NCBI RefSeq assembly: GCF_903642095.1 | Contig: NZ_CAHJWD020000460.1 | Location: 1-21,235 of the forward strand | DNA: 21,235 nt | Source: Bathymodiolus brooksi thiotrophic gill symbiont | GTDB lineage: Bacteria; Pseudomonadota; Gammaproteobacteria; PS1; Pseudothioglobaceae | Direction: 5' to 3' | Part shown: one piece after another, positions 7,303-15,480 of the stretch | How positions within the stretch are numbered: position 1 is the first letter of the stretch | Layout: each line of letters begins with the position of its first letter | Notes under the pieces: model-generated | Database searches by the model: none | Told to the model about the DNA's origin: nothing | What the model saw: the letters and a program-made list of their open reading frames with translations, nothing else | Translations under genes and position numbers: made by a program

Positions 7303-8007
7303 ATGAATGACGCTATGTTTACAATCTTAATTGTTGAAGATGATAAGGCGATAATAGAAATGCTGAGTGTATTTCTTCAAGCTAAACAGTACAACATACT
7401 CAAGGCTAATACAGGTTCTCAAGCAATAAGTCTATTGGGTGATAATGATGTAGATTTAGTGTTGCTTGATTGGATGTTGCCAGATGTTGATGGCACTCAA
7501 CTGATTGGCAAAATCAGAAAGTTTGAGGGTTTTCAGTATTTACCAATTATGATGTTAACAGCAAAATCTAGTGAAGAAGATAAAGTGAAAGGGTTTGATA
7601 TGGGTGCCGATGACTATATGACTAAACCAGTATTGTTAAAAGAGTTAGATGCGCGTATTCGTTCTTTATTGCGTAGGTCACAAGGGCTTACTACTAGTGA
7701 TGAGTTAATTATTGACAACATTGTTATTAATCCAGTGCAACAATTATTAACCATCGGTGGCGAAGCTATTACTATTGGATCCACTGAGTTTCGATTGTTA
7801 CACTTTTTGATGAAAAATAAAAACAGGGTGTTTAATCGCCCTCAGTTACTTGATGAGGTTTGGGGAAGATTTGTTGCTATAGACGAACGCACTGTTGATG
7901 TCCATATTTTAAGACTGAGAAAAATATTAAAACCTTGTGAGGCAGATAAGTGCATCCAAACTGTACGCAATACGGGCTATCGATTTAGTGCTAATATAAC
8001 GCCATGA
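7303..8007 (+). CDS. phoB: phosphate regulon response regulator PhoB
   Basis: Transcription activator of the Pho regulon, expected to bind the two Pho boxes in this window. The N-terminal receiver domain has the acidic pair Asp13/Asp14, the phosphorylated Asp56 (LLDWMLP), Thr86 and Lys108. The C-terminal OmpR/PhoB winged helix (about 130-232) contains GSTEFRLLHFLM, ERTVDVHILRLRKIL and VRNTGYRF. The length of 234 compares with 229 in E. coli. AGGAGA at 7292-7297, overlapping the phoU stop, supports the start at 7303; a second ATG at codon 5 is possible. The end overlaps phoR by 4 bp. Confidence 0.96.
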   Translation: MNDAMFTILIVEDDKAIIEMLSVFLQAKQYNILKANTGSQAISLLGDNDVDLVLLDWMLPDVDGTQLIGKIRKFEGFQYLPIMMLTAKSSEEDKVKGFDMGADDYMTKPVLLKELDARIRSLLRRSQGLTTSDELIIDNIVINPVQQLLTIGGEAITIGSTEFRLLHFLMKNKNRVFNRPQLLDEVWGRFVAIDERTVDVHILRLRKILKPCEADKCIQTVRNTGYRFSANITP

Positions 8008-9272
8008 AGCCCTCTATTTTGTCTATTGAAAAGTGGCGCATAGCGATTGTTATATTTGTAATACTGGTTAGTGGCTTACTAACAGATGCTTGGCTAATAA
8101 GCATAGCATTAAGTTTGTTTGGCTATATTGTTTGGATGTATTACAAACTTCACCAGTTCTACATTTGGATAACCAATGGAACTAACCAAAATAATGTGCC
8201 AGATAGTGCTGGAATATGGGACAAGATTAACTACCAAGTGCTACAAGACAAAAATAAAAGTAGTAATAGAAAAAGGCGTATGAATGCTTTGTTAAAACGC
8301 TCACAAAGTATTTTAAAAGGGTTTCCTTATGCCACTATTGTTCTTAATCAAAACAATGAAGTTGATTGGAGTAATAGCAAATCTAGTATTTTGTTAAATA
8401 TTGTCAAAAGTGATAGGGGGCAGCGTATTAACAATTTAATCCGTTCCCCTAAGTTGTACAAGTTATTGAATTCTAATGAAGACGGTAGCGAGATTGAAAT
8501 AGAGTCCCCTAAAGACTCATCCATACAGTTGTTGTTAAAAATTATTGCCATTAGCTCTGACTCAAAGTTGTTAATCGCACGCGATATAATGCAAAGAAAC
8601 AAAACATTGGAAATGCGTAAAAGTTTCATTTCAAATGCATCGCATGAATTGCGTACACCACTAACGGTAATCTCAGGTTATCTGGAAATGATTAAAGAAT
8701 ATAAGAGCTTGCCAAAAGCATTGATCAGTCCAATTAATGCTTCATACGAACAAACTGAACGAATGCAAAATATTATTGAAGACTTATTAACGCTTTCACG
8801 CCTAGAAAGCACCGATGATATTCAAGATATTAGCACAAGCATAAATATGAAAAAGGTTATCAATCATGTGTGTCAAGATTTAAATCAAGCAGTTATGGTA
8901 GAGATTAATACCGATGAGGTGATGGTTGGTGTTGAAACAGAGATTATTAGTTTATGCACCAACCTAATACAAAATGCAATATTCTACACCCCAAAAGGGA
9001 CAAAAATCATTGTCAGGTGGTATGCGAACAGTAGTAACAAGTTATGTTTTAGTGTCCAAGATTTTGGCAAAGGAATTCCAAATAAGCATTTAGTGCATTT
9101 AACAGAAAGGTTTTATCGGGCTGATAAAGGTAGGTCTAAAGAGCAAGGGGGCACAGGTTTAGGATTGGCCATTGTTAGCCACATTGCCCAGAGACATAAT
9201 GCAGTATTAACTATTGATAGCAAAGTAGGTAGTGGCTCGACATTTAAAGTTTGTTTCTTAGTCAACAACTGA
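8004..9272 (+). CDS. phoR: phosphate regulon sensor histidine kinase PhoR
   Basis: Inner-membrane histidine kinase/phosphatase that controls PhoB. The 422 residues comprise two closely spaced N-terminal membrane segments (about 12-28 and 30-46) with almost no periplasmic loop, a basic linker, a PAS-like region at about 105-195, a HisKA dimerisation helix with the phospho-accepting His214 (SNASHELRTPL), and an ATPase domain with N box NLIQNAIFYTP, G1 QDFGKGIP, F box ERFYRAD and G2 GGTGLGLAI. Lack of a periplasmic sensor domain is normal for PhoR, which reads the Pst/PhoU state. It is the last gene of the unit; 38 bp separate it from the convergent coaE, and no clear hairpin terminator is visible there. 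Confidence 0.95.
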   Translation: MKPSILSIEKWRIAIVIFVILVSGLLTDAWLISIALSLFGYIVWMYYKLHQFYIWITNGTNQNNVPDSAGIWDKINYQVLQDKNKSSNRKRRMNALLKRSQSILKGFPYATIVLNQNNEVDWSNSKSSILLNIVKSDRGQRINNLIRSPKLYKLLNSNEDGSEIEIESPKDSSIQLLLKIIAISSDSKLLIARDIMQRNKTLEMRKSFISNASHELRTPLTVISGYLEMIKEYKSLPKALISPINASYEQTERMQNIIEDLLTLSRLESTDDIQDISTSINMKKVINHVCQDLNQAVMVEINTDEVMVGVETEIISLCTNLIQNAIFYTPKGTKIIVRWYANSSNKLCFSVQDFGKGIPNKHLVHLTERFYRADKGRSKEQGGTGLGLAIVSHIAQRHNAVLTIDSKVGSGSTFKVCFLVNN

Positions 9273-9310
9273 TGAAACTCTCGCCGAATATTTAATGGTA
9301 GACAAACCTG

Positions 9311-9925
9311 TCAAATACCTACAGACTGATTGAGCTTTTGATATAACTGTTTAGTTTGCTTTTTTAAATCAGTAAGTGTGCCATTGTTTTCAATAATGTC
9401 ACAAGGTAATTCTGCAGAAATTTTTAACCTATTTTCGTGACTAGTTTGCATAGAAATCATCTTTTTTGCTTGTTTTTCGTCAATATTTTCACGATTTTTC
9501 AGTCTTTTTAATTGTTTTTCCTCATTGCAGGTCAAAATAATGACTCTATCGAATAGATAAGCTAAGTTTCTCTCTATAAGTAGTGGAATTTCTACAATAT
9601 TTAAGGGTTTTTGTGAACTTTTTTGCCATTCTTGCATTGTTTTCAATATTTTTGGATGCAAAATGACTTCAATGCAATTTTTATTACTTTCATTCTCTAA
9701 TAAAATGGCTCGCAACACTTGTCGATTAAGTTCATCATCTTGATTAAGAATTTTTTCGCCAAAGGCATCTACCAGTTCTCTAAGGCCATCTGAGCCAGGC
9801 GTAGTCACTTGTTTAGAAATATCATCAAGCCGAACAACATCAGCGCCTAACTCAGCAAAAACCTGAGCCATCTGTGACTTTCCGCAAGCAATGCCACCCG
9901 TTAGTGCAATTTTAAGAATATTCAT
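9311..9925 (-). CDS. coaE: dephospho-CoA kinase CoaE
   Basis: Catalyses the last step of coenzyme A synthesis, ATP-dependent phosphorylation of the 3'-OH of dephospho-CoA. With the ATG at 9925 the protein has 204 residues (E. coli 206) and begins MNILKIALTGGIACGKS, placing the Walker A loop at residues 10-17, as in the family. An in-frame GTG at 9943 would add six residues, but that extension is not family-like. Also present are LGADVVRLDDISKQV and the NIVEIPLLIE segment with an adjacent lid region. It stands alone, convergent with phoR and divergent from the tRNA genes; a 16-bp palindrome sits just before its start. Confidence 0.95.
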   Translation of the reverse strand: MNILKIALTGGIACGKSQMAQVFAELGADVVRLDDISKQVTTPGSDGLRELVDAFGEKILNQDDELNRQVLRAILLENESNKNCIEVILHPKILKTMQEWQKSSQKPLNIVEIPLLIERNLAYLFDRVIILTCNEEKQLKRLKNRENIDEKQAKKMISMQTSHENRLKISAELPCDIIENNGTLTDLKKQTKQLYQKLNQSVGI

Positions 9926-9927
9926 AA

Positions 9928-9943
9928 GTGTTAATTTTAACAC
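9928..9943. promoter_or_regulatory. 16-bp perfect palindrome before coaE
   Basis: GTGTTAA, two bases, TTAACAC, ending 2 bp before the coaE ATG. On the minus strand it contains TGTTAAAAT, which could serve as an extended -10 (TGnTAAAAT). A repressor bound here could block coaE. No regulator can be named from this sequence alone. Confidence 0.35.
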
Positions 9944-9961
9944 CCAAACTGTAATTATCTA

Positions 9962-9990
9962 TTGACTTCTATAGTAAAAGTCCCGATAAT
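9962..9990 (+). promoter_or_regulatory. sigma70-type promoter of tRNA-Met
   Basis: TTGACT (9962-9967), a 17-bp spacer and GATAAT (9985-9990). A GC-rich stretch (CCGCCC) follows at the expected discriminator, as in growth-rate-controlled stable-RNA promoters. The tRNA starts 11 bases after the -10. Confidence 0.78.
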
Positions 9991-10000
9991 ACCGCCCTAC

Positions 10001-10077
10001 GGTTATGTAGCTCAGCTGGTTAGAGCACAGCATTCATAATGCTGGGGTCGGTGGTTCAAGTCCACCTATAACCACCA
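10001..10077 (+). tRNA. tRNA-Met (CAU), elongator type
   Basis: A 77-nt cloverleaf with encoded CCA. The acceptor stem GGTTATG pairs with TATAACC (one G-U), the anticodon stem is CAGCA/TGCTG, the anticodon CAT is at 10035-10037, and the T-loop is TTCAAGT. The sequence closely resembles the E. coli elongator tRNA-Met. It lacks the initiator hallmark (unpaired first base, three G-C pairs in the anticodon stem). A CAU anticodon could also be tRNA-Ile2 after lysidine modification, but the overall match favours Met. Confidence 0.93.
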
Positions 10078-10124
10078 TATTTAAACTTATGATAAAAAAG
10101 TATTCATTTTTTAAAATAAGGTTG

Positions 10125-10130
10125 TATAAT
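10125..10130 (+). promoter_or_regulatory. -10 element of tRNA-Thr
   Basis: A perfect TATAAT 11 bases before the tRNA. The -35 region is poor (TTCATT at 10103-10108, 16-bp spacer), so strength is uncertain; read-through from the tRNA-Met promoter is also possible, since no terminator lies between the two tRNAs. Confidence 0.6.
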
Positions 10131-10141
10131 TCTCGCATTAT

Positions 10142-10217
10142 GCCGAAGTAGCACAGTTGGTAGTGCAACTGACTTGTAATCAGTAGGTCGCCAGTTCGAG
10201 CCCGGCCTTCGGCACCA
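10142..10217 (+). tRNA. tRNA-Thr (UGU)
   Basis: A 76-nt cloverleaf with encoded CCA. The acceptor GCCGAAG pairs with CTTCGGC perfectly, the anticodon stem is ACTGA/TCAGT, the anticodon TGT is at 10175-10177 and the T-loop is TTCGAGC. It reads ACA and, by wobble, ACG codons. Confidence 0.95.
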
Positions 10218-10223
10218 TATATT

Positions 10224-10256
10224 AAAAAAGGTTATCGCTAAGATAGCCTTTTTTTT
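10224..10256 (+). terminator. rho-independent terminator after tRNA-Thr
   Basis: A 13-bp stem (10224-10236 with 10242-10254, one T-G pair) around a 5-nt loop, ending in a run of eight T. It lies 7 bp after the tRNA. Confidence 0.88.
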
Positions 10257-10433
10257 CGCCCAAAGACAAGGATTGCTACTGCTTTTTGTAACAGACCTTA
10301 CCCCTTAAAAACAACCTTCAGTTGGGTGTCATGGTTCAACCTTGACAAAAGCCTAGTTTAGCTACCGAGTTTTATACTTACGGGAAATAGGGTATTCCTG
10401 AGTTTATTGATAGCGTGGGCGTTTTCGTAGGTG
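10257..10433. other. unassigned spacer between tRNA-Thr terminator and tkt promoter
   Basis: About 177 bp without an open reading frame of useful length on either strand. It is less AT-rich than the nearby spacers and has local dyads (GGTTCAACC near 10333; GGAAATA...TATTCC near 10383). On the minus strand two overlapping short frames (INTYENAHAINKLRNTLFPV..., and SINSGIPYFP in another frame) look like the remains of some repeated or coding sequence, but I do not recognise it. Confidence 0.4.
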
Positions 10434-10462
10434 TTGATAATTGGATAGTTTTTGCGTATAAT
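10434..10462 (+). promoter_or_regulatory. sigma70-type promoter of the tkt cluster
   Basis: TTGATA (10434-10439), a 17-bp spacer and a perfect TATAAT (10457-10462). Transcription should start near 10469, leaving a short leader that contains the AAGGAAA ribosome site (10478-10484) before the tkt ATG. This is probably the main promoter for tkt-gap-nuclease-pgk-pyk. Confidence 0.83.
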
Positions 10463-10491
10463 TATTCAGTTTTGTTCAAGGAAATATTAAT

Positions 10492-12474
10492 ATGTCATCA
10501 CGCAGAAATTTAGCAAATGCAATTCGTGCTTTAAGCATGGATGCTGTTCAGAAAGCCAATTCAGGACATCCAGGTGCGCCAATGGGGATGGCAGATATTG
10601 CCGAAGTGCTTTGGAATGATCATATGAAATACAACCCAAACAATGCTAAGTGGGCAGACAGAGACAGATTTGTGTTGTCTAATGGACATGGCTCAATGTT
10701 GATTTATTCCTTATTGCATTTAACGGGTTTTGGGTTGACGATAGATGATATTAAAGGCTTCCGTCAGTTGCATTCAAAGACCGCAGGTCATCCTGAATAT
10801 GGCTATGCAGATGGTATTGAAACCACAACGGGTCCGCTCGGACAGGGTGTTACGAATGCAGTGGGTATGGCGATCGCAGAACGCACATTGGCAGCACAAT
10901 TTAACAAACCAGGGCATGAAATTGTCAATCACAATACTTTTGTTTTTATGGGCGATGGTTGTTTGATGGAGGGTTTGTCGCACGAGTCTTGTGCTATGGC
11001 AGGCACCTTGGGTTTGGGTAAATTGACGGCTTTTTGGGACGATAATGACATTTCTATTGATGGCCATATTGGTGATTGGATGGAGCAAGGTGTTCCGGGT
11101 CGTTTCAACTCTTATGGTTGGCATGTGGTGGCAGTTGATGGGCATGATGCAGATGCAATTAGTAAAGCTATCACTGAGGCGAAAGCAGTAACGGACAAGC
11201 CGAGCTTGATTTGCTGTAAGACTACGATTGGTTTTGGTTCGCCAAATCTTGCAGGCACACATGATTGTCATGGTGCGCCGCTGGGTGATGATGAAATCGC
11301 AGCAACACGCAAGCAATTGGGTTGGGATCATGCCCCGTTTGAAATTCCTGCTGATGTTTACGCAGGCTGGGACCATAAAGCACAGGGTGCAGTAGATGAA
11401 AGCGCTTGGAATGATAAATTTGGTGCTTATAAAACAGAGTTTCCAGCCGAAGCGGCTGAGTTTGAACGCCGTATGGCAGGCGACCTTCCAGCGAATTTTG
11501 TAGTTGAAATGGATAAGTTTATTGCTAAAACTCAAGATGAAATGCCAACGATTGCATCGCGCCAAGCATCACAAAGAGCGATTGAGGCGATGGGGCCATT
11601 ATTACCAGAAATGTTTGGTGGTTCTGCAGATTTAACAGGCTCTAATTTGACAAACTGGTCAGGCACTGTCAAAGTTAACAAAGAAAATGCAAATGGCAAC
11701 TACCTTTCATGGGGTGTGCGTGAATTTGGTATGGCACACATGATGAATGGTATGGTTTTGCACGGTGGCTTCAAAGTTTACGGTGCAACTTTCTTTATGT
11801 TTATGGAATTTATGCGTAACGCACTGAGAATGTCAGCACTGATGAAAATTGGCACAATTTATGTTTATACACATGATTCTATTGGCTTAGGCGAAGATGG
11901 TCCAACCCACCAAGCGGTTGAGCAATTATCCACCATGCGGGTTATTCCGGGCTTCCAAACTTGGAGAGGTTGTGATGCGGTTGAATCAGCAGTATCTTGG
12001 AAAATGGCAATGCTTCGTGGCAATGCACCAACGGCATTAATATTCTCACGCCAAGCACTAACAGCAATGCAGAGAACTGCTGAGCAAGTTGCCAATATTG
12101 AAAAAGGCGGCTATGTGCTTAAAGATTGTGATGGTAATGCAGATGTTATTTTCATCTCAACAGGCTCTGAAGTAGGCTTGGCAGTTGAAGCTGCCGAGGC
12201 GATGGATGCGAATGTTCGTGTGGTTTCAATGCCGTGCTGTGAGGCGTTTGATGCACAAGACCAAGCCTATAGAGACGCTGTTTTAACGCCGGGCGTGAAA
12301 CGCGTGGCAATCGAGGCGGGCGTGGCACAATCTTGGTATAAGTATGTTGGTTTAGACGGTGGCTTGGTTTGTATGAAGTCATTTGGTGAATCTGCACCTG
12401 CACCTGAGTTGTTTAAAGAGTTTGGTTTTACCGTTGATAATGTGATTGCGACTGCGAAAGCAGTTATCGGTTAA
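10492..12474 (+). CDS. tkt: transketolase
   Basis: A thiamine-diphosphate enzyme that moves two-carbon ketol units between sugar phosphates in the pentose phosphate and Calvin cycles. The 660 residues match the family (E. coli TktA 663). The N-terminal part has [14 protein letters not shown] and the ThDP motif [12 protein letters not shown] (Gly154-Asp155-Gly156); the central domain has [11 protein letters not shown] with the catalytic Glu411, at the same number as in E. coli; then [19 protein letters not shown]. It is first in the carbon cluster, 44 bp before gap. Its codons are more GC-rich than those of the neighbouring pst genes, consistent with high expression. Confidence 0.97.
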   Translation: MSSRRNLANAIRALSMDAVQKANSGHPGAPMGMADIAEVLWNDHMKYNPNNAKWADRDRFVLSNGHGSMLIYSLLHLTGFGLTIDDIKGFRQLHSKTAGHPEYGYADGIETTTGPLGQGVTNAVGMAIAERTLAAQFNKPGHEIVNHNTFVFMGDGCLMEGLSHESCAMAGTLGLGKLTAFWDDNDISIDGHIGDWMEQGVPGRFNSYGWHVVAVDGHDADAISKAITEAKAVTDKPSLICCKTTIGFGSPNLAGTHDCHGAPLGDDEIAATRKQLGWDHAPFEIPADVYAGWDHKAQGAVDESAWNDKFGAYKTEFPAEAAEFERRMAGDLPANFVVEMDKFIAKTQDEMPTIASRQASQRAIEAMGPLLPEMFGGSADLTGSNLTNWSGTVKVNKENANGNYLSWGVREFGMAHMMNGMVLHGGFKVYGATFFMFMEFMRNALRMSALMKIGTIYVYTHDSIGLGEDGPTHQAVEQLSTMRVIPGFQTWRGCDAVESAVSWKMAMLRGNAPTALIFSRQALTAMQRTAEQVANIEKGGYVLKDCDGNADVIFISTGSEVGLAVEAAEAMDANVRVVSMPCCEAFDAQDQAYRDAVLTPGVKRVAIEAGVAQSWYKYVGLDGGLVCMKSFGESAPAPELFKEFGFTVDNVIATAKAVIG

Positions 12475-12518
12475 ACAAAAAAAAGGTAAGTAAATTTAAT
12501 TTAATAAAGGAGTAAGAG

Positions 12519-13511
12519 ATGATAAAAGTAGGTATTAATGGTTTTGGTCGTATTGGTCGCATGGTTTTTCGTGCAATTAAAAAGGATTTTCCAGAATTAG
12601 AAGTAGTTGGTATTAACGACTTGTTAGACAATGATTATTTAGCATATATGCTAAAGTATGATACGGCACAAGGTCGTTTCGATGGTGTTGTTGAAGTTGA
12701 AGGTGATAATTTTATTATTGATGGTAAGAAAATTCGTCTTTCTGCTGAGCGTAATCCAGCTGATCTTAAATGGGGTGATATTGATGTAGATGTTGCCATT
12801 GATTGCACGGGTTTTTTCTTAACCGAAGAGTCTTGTCAAGCACACATTGATGCTGGCGCTAAAAAAGTGGTTCAATCGGCACCCGCTAAAGACAGCACAC
12901 CAATGTTTGTATATGGCGTTAACCACGATTCTTATGAGGGTCAGTCTATTGTTTCAGCGGCCTCTTGCACCACTAACTGTTTGGCACCAATTGCTAAGAT
13001 TATCAATGATAATTGGGGTCTTAAGCGTGGATTAATGACAACAGTTCATGCTTCAACAGCAACACAAAAAACCGTTGATGGCCCTTCAATGAAAGATTGG
13101 AGAGGTGGTCGTGCGGTATTTGAGAACATTATTCCTTCGTCAACAGGTGCTGCTAAGGCGGTTGGTATTGTATTGCCGGAATTAAATGGCAAACTAACAG
13201 GTATGGCTTTCCGCATCCCTTCAGTTGATGTTTCTGTGGTTGATTTAACTTGTGAATTAGACAAGAGCGTTTCTTATGAAGAAATTTGTGCAACCATTAA
13301 AACAGCGTCAGAGACCACAATGAAAGGCACATTACAATACACAGAAGATATGGTTGTATCTAGTGATTTCCGTGGTGTTAGTGCTTCTTCAATTTTTGAT
13401 GCAAATGCGGGTATTGCACTTGATGATACTTTTGTGAAGTTGGTTTCTTGGTATGACAATGAGTATGGCTATACTTGTAATATGTTGCGTTTAGTTCGAC
13501 ATATTGCTTAA
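12519..13511 (+). CDS. gap: glyceraldehyde-3-phosphate dehydrogenase, type I
   Basis: Interconverts glyceraldehyde 3-phosphate and 1,3-bisphosphoglycerate in glycolysis and the Calvin cycle. The 330 residues are full length. The Rossmann start [18 protein letters not shown] is followed by GINDLLD with an aspartate where NAD enzymes bind ribose, so NAD use is likely, although many Calvin-cycle enzymes use NADPH. The catalytic Cys150 lies in [26 protein letters not shown] and WYDNEYGY are standard. AAGGAG at 12506-12511 precedes the ATG. Only 5 bp separate it from the following nuclease gene. Confidence 0.97.
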   Translation: MIKVGINGFGRIGRMVFRAIKKDFPELEVVGINDLLDNDYLAYMLKYDTAQGRFDGVVEVEGDNFIIDGKKIRLSAERNPADLKWGDIDVDVAIDCTGFFLTEESCQAHIDAGAKKVVQSAPAKDSTPMFVYGVNHDSYEGQSIVSAASCTTNCLAPIAKIINDNWGLKRGLMTTVHASTATQKTVDGPSMKDWRGGRAVFENIIPSSTGAAKAVGIVLPELNGKLTGMAFRIPSVDVSVVDLTCELDKSVSYEEICATIKTASETTMKGTLQYTEDMVVSSDFRGVSASSIFDANAGIALDDTFVKLVSWYDNEYGYTCNMLRLVRHIA

Positions 13512-13516
13512 TTTGC

Positions 13517-14317
13517 ATGAGAATTTCTTTTCTTTTTAGCGTTGCGTTTAGTTTAACTCTGTATGGTTCATCTGTCTTTGCTACTGAGAATATAGTAAAC
13601 AATCAAAAGCAGGGTGAGTCACTAAGAGAACAATTATATAAAATAATAAGCAAACACAAGGTTTTGAGTTATAAAGATTTGTGGAAGGCATTTAAGAAAA
13701 CCGATGCATTGCCCAATCAGCCAAATGAAGTGTTTGATATTTATTCATATAAGAAGGGTAAGTTGCCGTATGTTTATAAGTTCTTTATTGATCAATGTGG
13801 ACATTATAAAAAAGAAGGTGATTGTTATAATAGAGAGCATTCTTTTCCAAAAAGTTGGTGGGGCGGTAGTTTAGGTGAGCCAATGGCTAGGGATTTATTT
13901 CACATATACCCTGTAGATGGGTTTGTAAATAACATGCGAGCCAATCACCCTTATGCAGAAGTCGATCCTAAGAGTGCCAAGCTTTCTGAGAACGGGTCTA
14001 TGCTGGGTAAGGCAAAAAATAAACTCTTAAAAGGTGTATTTTTTGAGCCAATTGATGAGTTTAAAGGAGATCTTGCTAGAGGGTATTTTTACTTGCTAAC
14101 TGCTTATTATGACAAGATTCAAGATTGGTCATCGCCTATATTGGAAGGGAATAATTTTAAGCCATGGGCACAAAAGATATTGCTTAAGTGGCACCAGAAA
14201 GACCCAGTAAGTGATAAAGAAATAAAACGCAATAAACGGATTATGGCAATACAAGGGAACTACAACCCTTTTATTGTCAGTCCTAAATTAGTTGGAAAAA
14301 TATGGAAGGATAATTAA
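13517..14317 (+). CDS. secreted endonuclease I (EndA/NucM) family nuclease
   Basis: A periplasmic or extracellular nuclease of the beta-beta-alpha-metal type, expected to cut DNA and possibly RNA non-specifically. The 266-residue precursor has a signal peptide (about 1-22, ending VFA). The active-site region [15 protein letters not shown] has His108 as the likely general base. [13 protein letters not shown], with Asn138/Asn139, corresponds to the family's metal-binding D..N..R.N.P segment. Cys residues just before the active site (DQCGHY..GDCY) may form a disulphide. It sits between gap and pgk with gaps of 5 bp and -1 bp, so it is almost certainly co-transcribed, though it is functionally foreign to the cluster. 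No ribosome site is visible before its ATG. Confidence 0.9.
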   Translation: MRISFLFSVAFSLTLYGSSVFATENIVNNQKQGESLREQLYKIISKHKVLSYKDLWKAFKKTDALPNQPNEVFDIYSYKKGKLPYVYKFFIDQCGHYKKEGDCYNREHSFPKSWWGGSLGEPMARDLFHIYPVDGFVNNMRANHPYAEVDPKSAKLSENGSMLGKAKNKLLKGVFFEPIDEFKGDLARGYFYLLTAYYDKIQDWSSPILEGNNFKPWAQKILLKWHQKDPVSDKEIKRNKRIMAIQGNYNPFIVSPKLVGKIWKDN

Positions 14318-15477
14318 TGATTATAAATTTAGAAGAGTTAGAGTTAGGTGGTAAAAAAGTACTGATTCGTCAGGATTTAAATGTACCTATTAAAGAGGGT
14401 GTGGTAACAAGTGATAAACGCATTAAAGCGTCGCTACCAACCATTGAAATGGCAATAAAACAAGGTGCCAAGGTAATGTTAATGTCGCATCGTGGTCGCC
14501 CTACAGAGGGTGAGGCGAGTGATGAATTTACTTTGCAACCAGTGGCTGATCGCCTTAGTGAGTTATTGAATACTACTGTGCGTTTAGAGAAGGATTGGTT
14601 AGATGGTATTGAAATGCAAGATGGCGAGGTTGTGCTATGTGAAAATGTGCGTTTTAATGTGGGTGAAATGTCAAATGATGATGCCTTGTCTAAACGCATG
14701 GCAGCAATGTGTGACATTTTTGCAATGGATGCATTCGGCACCGCACATCGTGCACAGGCCTCAACCCATGGCGTGGCTAAGTATGCGCCAATTGCTTGTT
14801 CAGGTCCATTGTTGTCAGGTGAATTAGAGGCACTTGGTAAAGCATTAGACAATCCAAAGCGTCCAATGGTGGCGATTGTTGGTGGCTCTAAAGTATCAAC
14901 CAAATTAACAGTCTTAGAATCTTTGTCTAAAATTGTCGATCAATTGGTTGTTGGTGGTGGTATTGCTAATACTTTTATTGCAGCACAAGGTCATAATGTC
15001 GGCAAATCACTGTGTGAAGATGACTTAATTCCAACAGCAAAAAAACTGATGGAAGACTGTGAAATACCAGTGCCAACTGATGTGGTTTGCGGTAAGGAGT
15101 TTTCAGAGACTGCTGAAGCCGAAACCAAGGCATCGTCTGCTGTTGTTGATGACGATATGATTTTTGACATTGGACCTGATTCTGCCCAGCAATTGGCTGA
15201 GATTATGAAAAATGCAGGGACAATTGTTTGGAATGGCCCAGTAGGTGTGTTTGAATTTGACCAGTTTGCTGGTGGCACTAAAACATTAGGTATGGCAATT
15301 GCTGAATCTGATGCATTTTCAATTGCTGGTGGTGGCGACACTTTGGCAGCGGTTGACAAATACGGTATTGAAGACAAAATCAGTTATATTTCAACGGGTG
15401 GCGGTGCTTTCTTAGAATTCCTAGAAGGTAAAAAACTACCAGCAGTAGAAATTTTAGAACAAAGAGCATCGGAGTAG
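14317..15477 (+). CDS. pgk: phosphoglycerate kinase
   Basis: Transfers phosphate between ATP and 3-phosphoglycerate; in carbon fixation it works in the direction of 1,3-bisphosphoglycerate. The 386 residues equal the usual bacterial length (E. coli 387). The substrate-binding segment [30 protein letters not shown] and HRAQASTHG lead to the nucleotide-binding C-half with [18 protein letters not shown] and GGGDTLAAV. The start shares one base with the nuclease stop codon, and its AAGGA site (14306-14310) lies inside the nuclease gene, so the two are translationally linked. Confidence 0.97.
   Translation: MIINLEELELGGKKVLIRQDLNVPIKEGVVTSDKRIKASLPTIEMAIKQGAKVMLMSHRGRPTEGEASDEFTLQPVADRLSELLNTTVRLEKDWLDGIEMQDGEVVLCENVRFNVGEMSNDDALSKRMAAMCDIFAMDAFGTAHRAQASTHGVAKYAPIACSGPLLSGELEALGKALDNPKRPMVAIVGGSKVSTKLTVLESLSKIVDQLVVGGGIANTFIAAQGHNVGKSLCEDDLIPTAKKLMEDCEIPVPTDVVCGKEFSETAEAETKASSAVVDDDMIFDIGPDSAQQLAEIMKNAGTIVWNGPVGVFEFDQFAGGTKTLGMAIAESDAFSIAGGGDTLAAVDKYGIEDKISYISTGGGAFLEFLEGKKLPAVEILEQRASE
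15471..15474 (+). promoter_or_regulatory. ribosome site that supports the TTG start of pyk
   Basis: GGAG, overlapping the pgk stop region, is spaced 6 bases before the TTG at 15481. There is no ATG or GTG that would give the family N-terminus, so this site decides the start. Confidence 0.72.
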
Positions 15478-15480
15478 CGC

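Noticed and set aside
9273..9310. Bidirectional terminator between phoR and coaE
   Set aside because: Only short, weak dyads (GACA/TGTC) are present and there is no T-run on either strand.
9928..9943. GTG at 9943 as the coaE start
   Set aside because: It would add six residues before the family N-terminus. The ATG at 9925 gives the usual distance to the Walker A loop.
10321..10360. Third Pho box upstream of tkt
   Set aside because: TGTCAT occurs once near 10327, but there is no second half-site at the 11-bp period and no -10 at the right distance.
10774..11565. 263-codon open frame on the minus strand inside tkt
   Set aside because: A shadow of the clear transketolase reading frame; its composition (rich in Cys, His, Ile, Thr) is typical of antisense frames, and it shows no family motif.
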